A stretch of 34,119 nt of DNA. It comes from Bacteroidaceae bacterium (GTDB lineage Bacteria; Bacteroidota; Bacteroidia; Bacteroidales; Bacteroidaceae). Position numbers and translations under genes: made by a program. Each line of letters begins with the position of its first letter. The stretch's first letter is position 1. Below, in pieces: positions 32,374-34,119 of this stretch. The notes beneath the pieces are model-generated. The model was not told where the DNA came from, made no database searches, and worked only from the letters and a program-made list of their open reading frames with translations. The stretch is taken from assembly GCA_017650045.1 (NCBI GenBank), contig JAGCFP010000046.1, forward strand, positions 1 through 34,119, read 5' to 3'.

Positions 32374-33231
32374 ATGAAAAATACCGCCATTTTGTTGCTA
32401 CACTGCCCTGATAGACCGGGTATTATCTCGGATGTGACCAATTTTATCACGGTGAATCAGGGAAATATCATTTATCTGGACCAGTATGTGGATCGCGTGG
32501 AGAATATCTTCTTCATGCGCATAGAGTGGGAGTTGGATAAATTCTCGATTCCACGTGAGAAGATTGAGGATTTCTTTGCCACGCTCTACGGGCAGAAGTA
32601 TGACATGCACTTCCGCTTGTATTTCTCGGACCAGAAGCCAAGGATGGCGATCTTTGTTTCCAAGATGTCGCATTGCCTGTACGACCTTTTGGCTCGTTTC
32701 AGTGCTGGGGAGTGGGATGTGGAACTGCCACTGATTATCAGTAACCACGAGGATATGCGACCCGTAGCGGAGATGTTTGGCATCCCATATTATTGCCTGC
32801 CTATCACCAAGGAAAATAAGGCGGAGCAGGAGGCGAAGGAGTTCCAACTTTTACAGGAGAATGGGGTGACCTTCATCGTGCTGGCGCGTTATATGCAGGT
32901 GATCTCTGAGGAGATGATAGAGCATTACCGCCATAAGATTATCAACATCCATCACTCGTTCCTCCCTGCCTTTATTGGGGCAAAGCCTTACCATGCTGCC
33001 TTTGAACGTGGTGTGAAAATTATCGGTGCTACCGCACATTACATCACCATGGATCTGGATGCAGGTCCGATTATCGAGCAGGATGTGGTGCGCATCACGC
33101 ATAAGGACACCATTGAGACGCTGGTGAACAAGGGTAAGGATTTAGAGAAGATTGTTCTCTCTCGTGCCGTGCAGAAGCACATTGAGCGTAAGATCCTGAC
33201 GTATAAGAATAAGACGGTGATATTTAATTAA
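32374..33231 (+). CDS. purU: Formyltetrahydrofolate deformylase (PurU)
   Basis: 285 residues, the usual length. Residues about 1-80 are an ACT domain (ILLLHCPDRPGIISDVTNFI), the regulatory part of PurU. The rest is the formyltransferase fold shared with PurN: MAIFVSKMSHCLYDLL, then catalytic N191 and H193 in INIHHSFLPAF and D229 in DLDAGPIIEQD, with the same 2- and 36-residue spacings as in PurN. It hydrolyses 10-formyl-THF to formate and THF, balancing one-carbon units with purine synthesis. It has its own promoter and is followed by repeat copy C. Confidence 0.96.
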   Translation: MKNTAILLLHCPDRPGIISDVTNFITVNQGNIIYLDQYVDRVENIFFMRIEWELDKFSIPREKIEDFFATLYGQKYDMHFRLYFSDQKPRMAIFVSKMSHCLYDLLARFSAGEWDVELPLIISNHEDMRPVAEMFGIPYYCLPITKENKAEQEAKEFQLLQENGVTFIVLARYMQVISEEMIEHYRHKIINIHHSFLPAFIGAKPYHAAFERGVKIIGATAHYITMDLDAGPIIEQDVVRITHKDTIETLVNKGKDLEKIVLSRAVQKHIERKILTYKNKTVIFN

Positions 33232-33248
33232 GGTTGTTAGACGTACAT

Positions 33249-33350
33249 CCAACGCCCCCGCCCTGCGGGCACCCCCTCTTGGAAAGAGGGGGAATTATCA
33301 TCTCTCCCTCTTGTGAAGGGGGAGTACGGCAAAGCCGGGAGGGAGTTGTT
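33249..33350 (+). repeat. Hairpin-repeat copy C
   Basis: A single unit in the same orientation as array A, starting 18 bp after purU and ending 49 bp before the DUF559 gene. The third hairpin reads CTCCCTCTT-GTG-AAGGGGGAG, where one stem position is a T-G pair. Confidence 0.9.
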
Positions 33351-33399
33351 CTCACAGAAAAACTATCTGAAACTATTATATTCAGACACATTATAGAAT

Positions 33400-33774
33400 A
33401 TGAAAACAAATTCAAAAGAACTAAAAGACGTAAGAAGACTATTAAGGCATAATGCTACACCAGCAGAAGCAAAATTATGGAGTATTATAAAAAACAAACA
33501 AATAGGAGGGTTGATATTTCGTCGTCAATTTAGTATCGATCATTTTATATTAGATTTTTATTGTCCATCTCTTCATCTCGCTATTGAATTAGATGGAGAT
33601 TACCACTTTGCTAATATGGTTAGGGAAAGAGATTACAATAGAGATATCATTTTAAAAGAACAATACAAAATTGAAACTTTGCGCTTTGAAAACAAAATGG
33701 TATTTCTACAACCTGATGTGATAGTTAATAGTATTTTGTCGTATATGGAAAGTAGAAAAAACTCATCATTATGA
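33400..33774 (+). CDS. DUF559-family endonuclease (Vsr/PD-(D/E)xK-like)
   Basis: 124 residues from the ATG at 33400. The sequence follows the DUF559 pattern: RRLLRHNATPAEAKLWSIIKN, IFRRQFSIDHFILDFYCPSL, then AIELDGDYHF. The likely PD-(D/E)xK residues are D52 and E63 with D65 and H69, in the core that DUF559 shares with very-short-patch-repair endonucleases. Predicted activity is DNA nicking or cleavage; target unknown. The gene is strikingly AT-rich relative to purU and uvrA, indicating recent transfer. A hairpin repeat lies 49 bp upstream (copy C) and a tandem array begins about 60 bp downstream (array D). No Bacteroidetes promoter was found between copy C and the ATG. Confidence 0.88.
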   Translation: MKTNSKELKDVRRLLRHNATPAEAKLWSIIKNKQIGGLIFRRQFSIDHFILDFYCPSLHLAIELDGDYHFANMVRERDYNRDIILKEQYKIETLRFENKMVFLQPDVIVNSILSYMESRKNSSL

Positions 33775-33832
33775 TAACATAGTTACTGAGTAAAGATCTT
33801 AGCTATGTGTAAAAAGTATGGCCCTTCTATAT

Positions 33833-34119
33833 GAGCAACGCCCCTGCCCTACGGGCACCCCCTCTTGGAAAGAGGGGGGAATTATTAACTCTCCCCCTTC
33901 TCAAGGGGGAGTACGGCAAAGCCGGGAGGGAGTTGATGGATGAGCAACGCCCCTGCCCTGCGGGCACCCCCTCTTGAAAAAGAGGGGGAATTATTAACTC
34001 TCCCCCTTTCAAGGGGGAGTACGGCGAAGCCGGGAGGGAGTTGATGGATGTGCAACGCCCCCGCCCTGCGGGCACCCCCACTTAGAAAGAGGGGGAATTA
34101 TTAACTCACCCCCTTCCAA
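33833..34119 (+). repeat. Tandem hairpin-repeat array D, running off the window end
   Basis: Copies begin near 33835, 33944 and 34052 (period 108-109 because of one- to two-base changes in the stem-loop and spacer), the last cut by the window end. The spacer between units is GATGGATG rather than GTCGGATG as in array A, so array D was amplified separately. The whole interval after the DUF559 gene holds only this array. Confidence 0.92.

Noticed and set aside
33827-34081. Open frame across array D
   Set aside because: Same artefact as in array A: repeat translation.
30927-34119. CRISPR array
   Set aside because: Units are about 107 bp and tandem without unique spacers, contain several hairpins, and no cas genes are present.

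Overview
The window looks like chromosomal DNA of a Bacteroidales bacterium, most likely Prevotella-like. The evidence is at least eight promoters of the Bacteroidetes type (TTTG or ATTG, 19-20 bp, then TAnnTTTG), the absence of clear Shine-Dalgarno sites, and typical family content: GH92 and GH2 exo-glycosidases, a DUF4369 protein, a TPR-histidine kinase, PorT-like beta-barrels and an OmpA-type envelope protein. No rRNA, tRNA, CRISPR array or intact transposase was found.

Layout. 1-1520 (minus) is the 5' part of a TPR sensor kinase. 1521-2085 is a gene-free interval with a 233-bp imperfect palindrome built from ACCCTACAC units and a cluster of TGAGCA/TGCTCA motifs. 2086-4827 (plus) holds three envelope genes (LamG-like/OmpA protein, small beta-barrel, lipoprotein) ending at a strong terminator. 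4930-5431 (minus) is a DUF4160/DUF2442 pair. A TrmH-type RNA methyltransferase (plus) converges on an acetyltransferase and a POT peptide transporter (minus), followed by uvrA (minus). 11503-13985 (plus) is a LysM/periplasmic-binding-protein gene plus a PorT-like barrel.

13986-22004 (minus) is a tightly packed seven-gene run: nucleotidyltransferase, ATP-grasp protein, CDP-alcohol phosphatidyltransferase, flippase-HAD fusion, histidine kinase, response regulator and GH2 glycosidase. The first four genes can be read as a pathway that activates a polar alcohol or sugar phosphate, transfers it to a membrane acceptor, dephosphorylates it and moves it across the membrane. The kinase/regulator pair probably controls this envelope process. 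This is the strongest candidate for an uncharacterised pathway here.

22130-27118 carries a MalY/PatB-type lyase, a DUF4332 protein, a zinc metallopeptidase and a GH92 mannosidase. GH92 is divergent from a GH2 beta-galactosidase with a malectin-like tail, which is followed by a secreted alpha/beta hydrolase. From 30927 to the window end, genes alternate with about 107-bp hairpin-rich repeats (at least eight copies or partial copies). These surround a DUF4369 protein with no thioredoxin domain, purU, and an AT-rich DUF559 endonuclease with repeat copies on both sides. The nuclease/repeat association is the second system worth attention. Three intergenic regions also carry arrays of 7-bp repeats, one of which fills a convergent intergenic region exactly from stop codon to stop codon.
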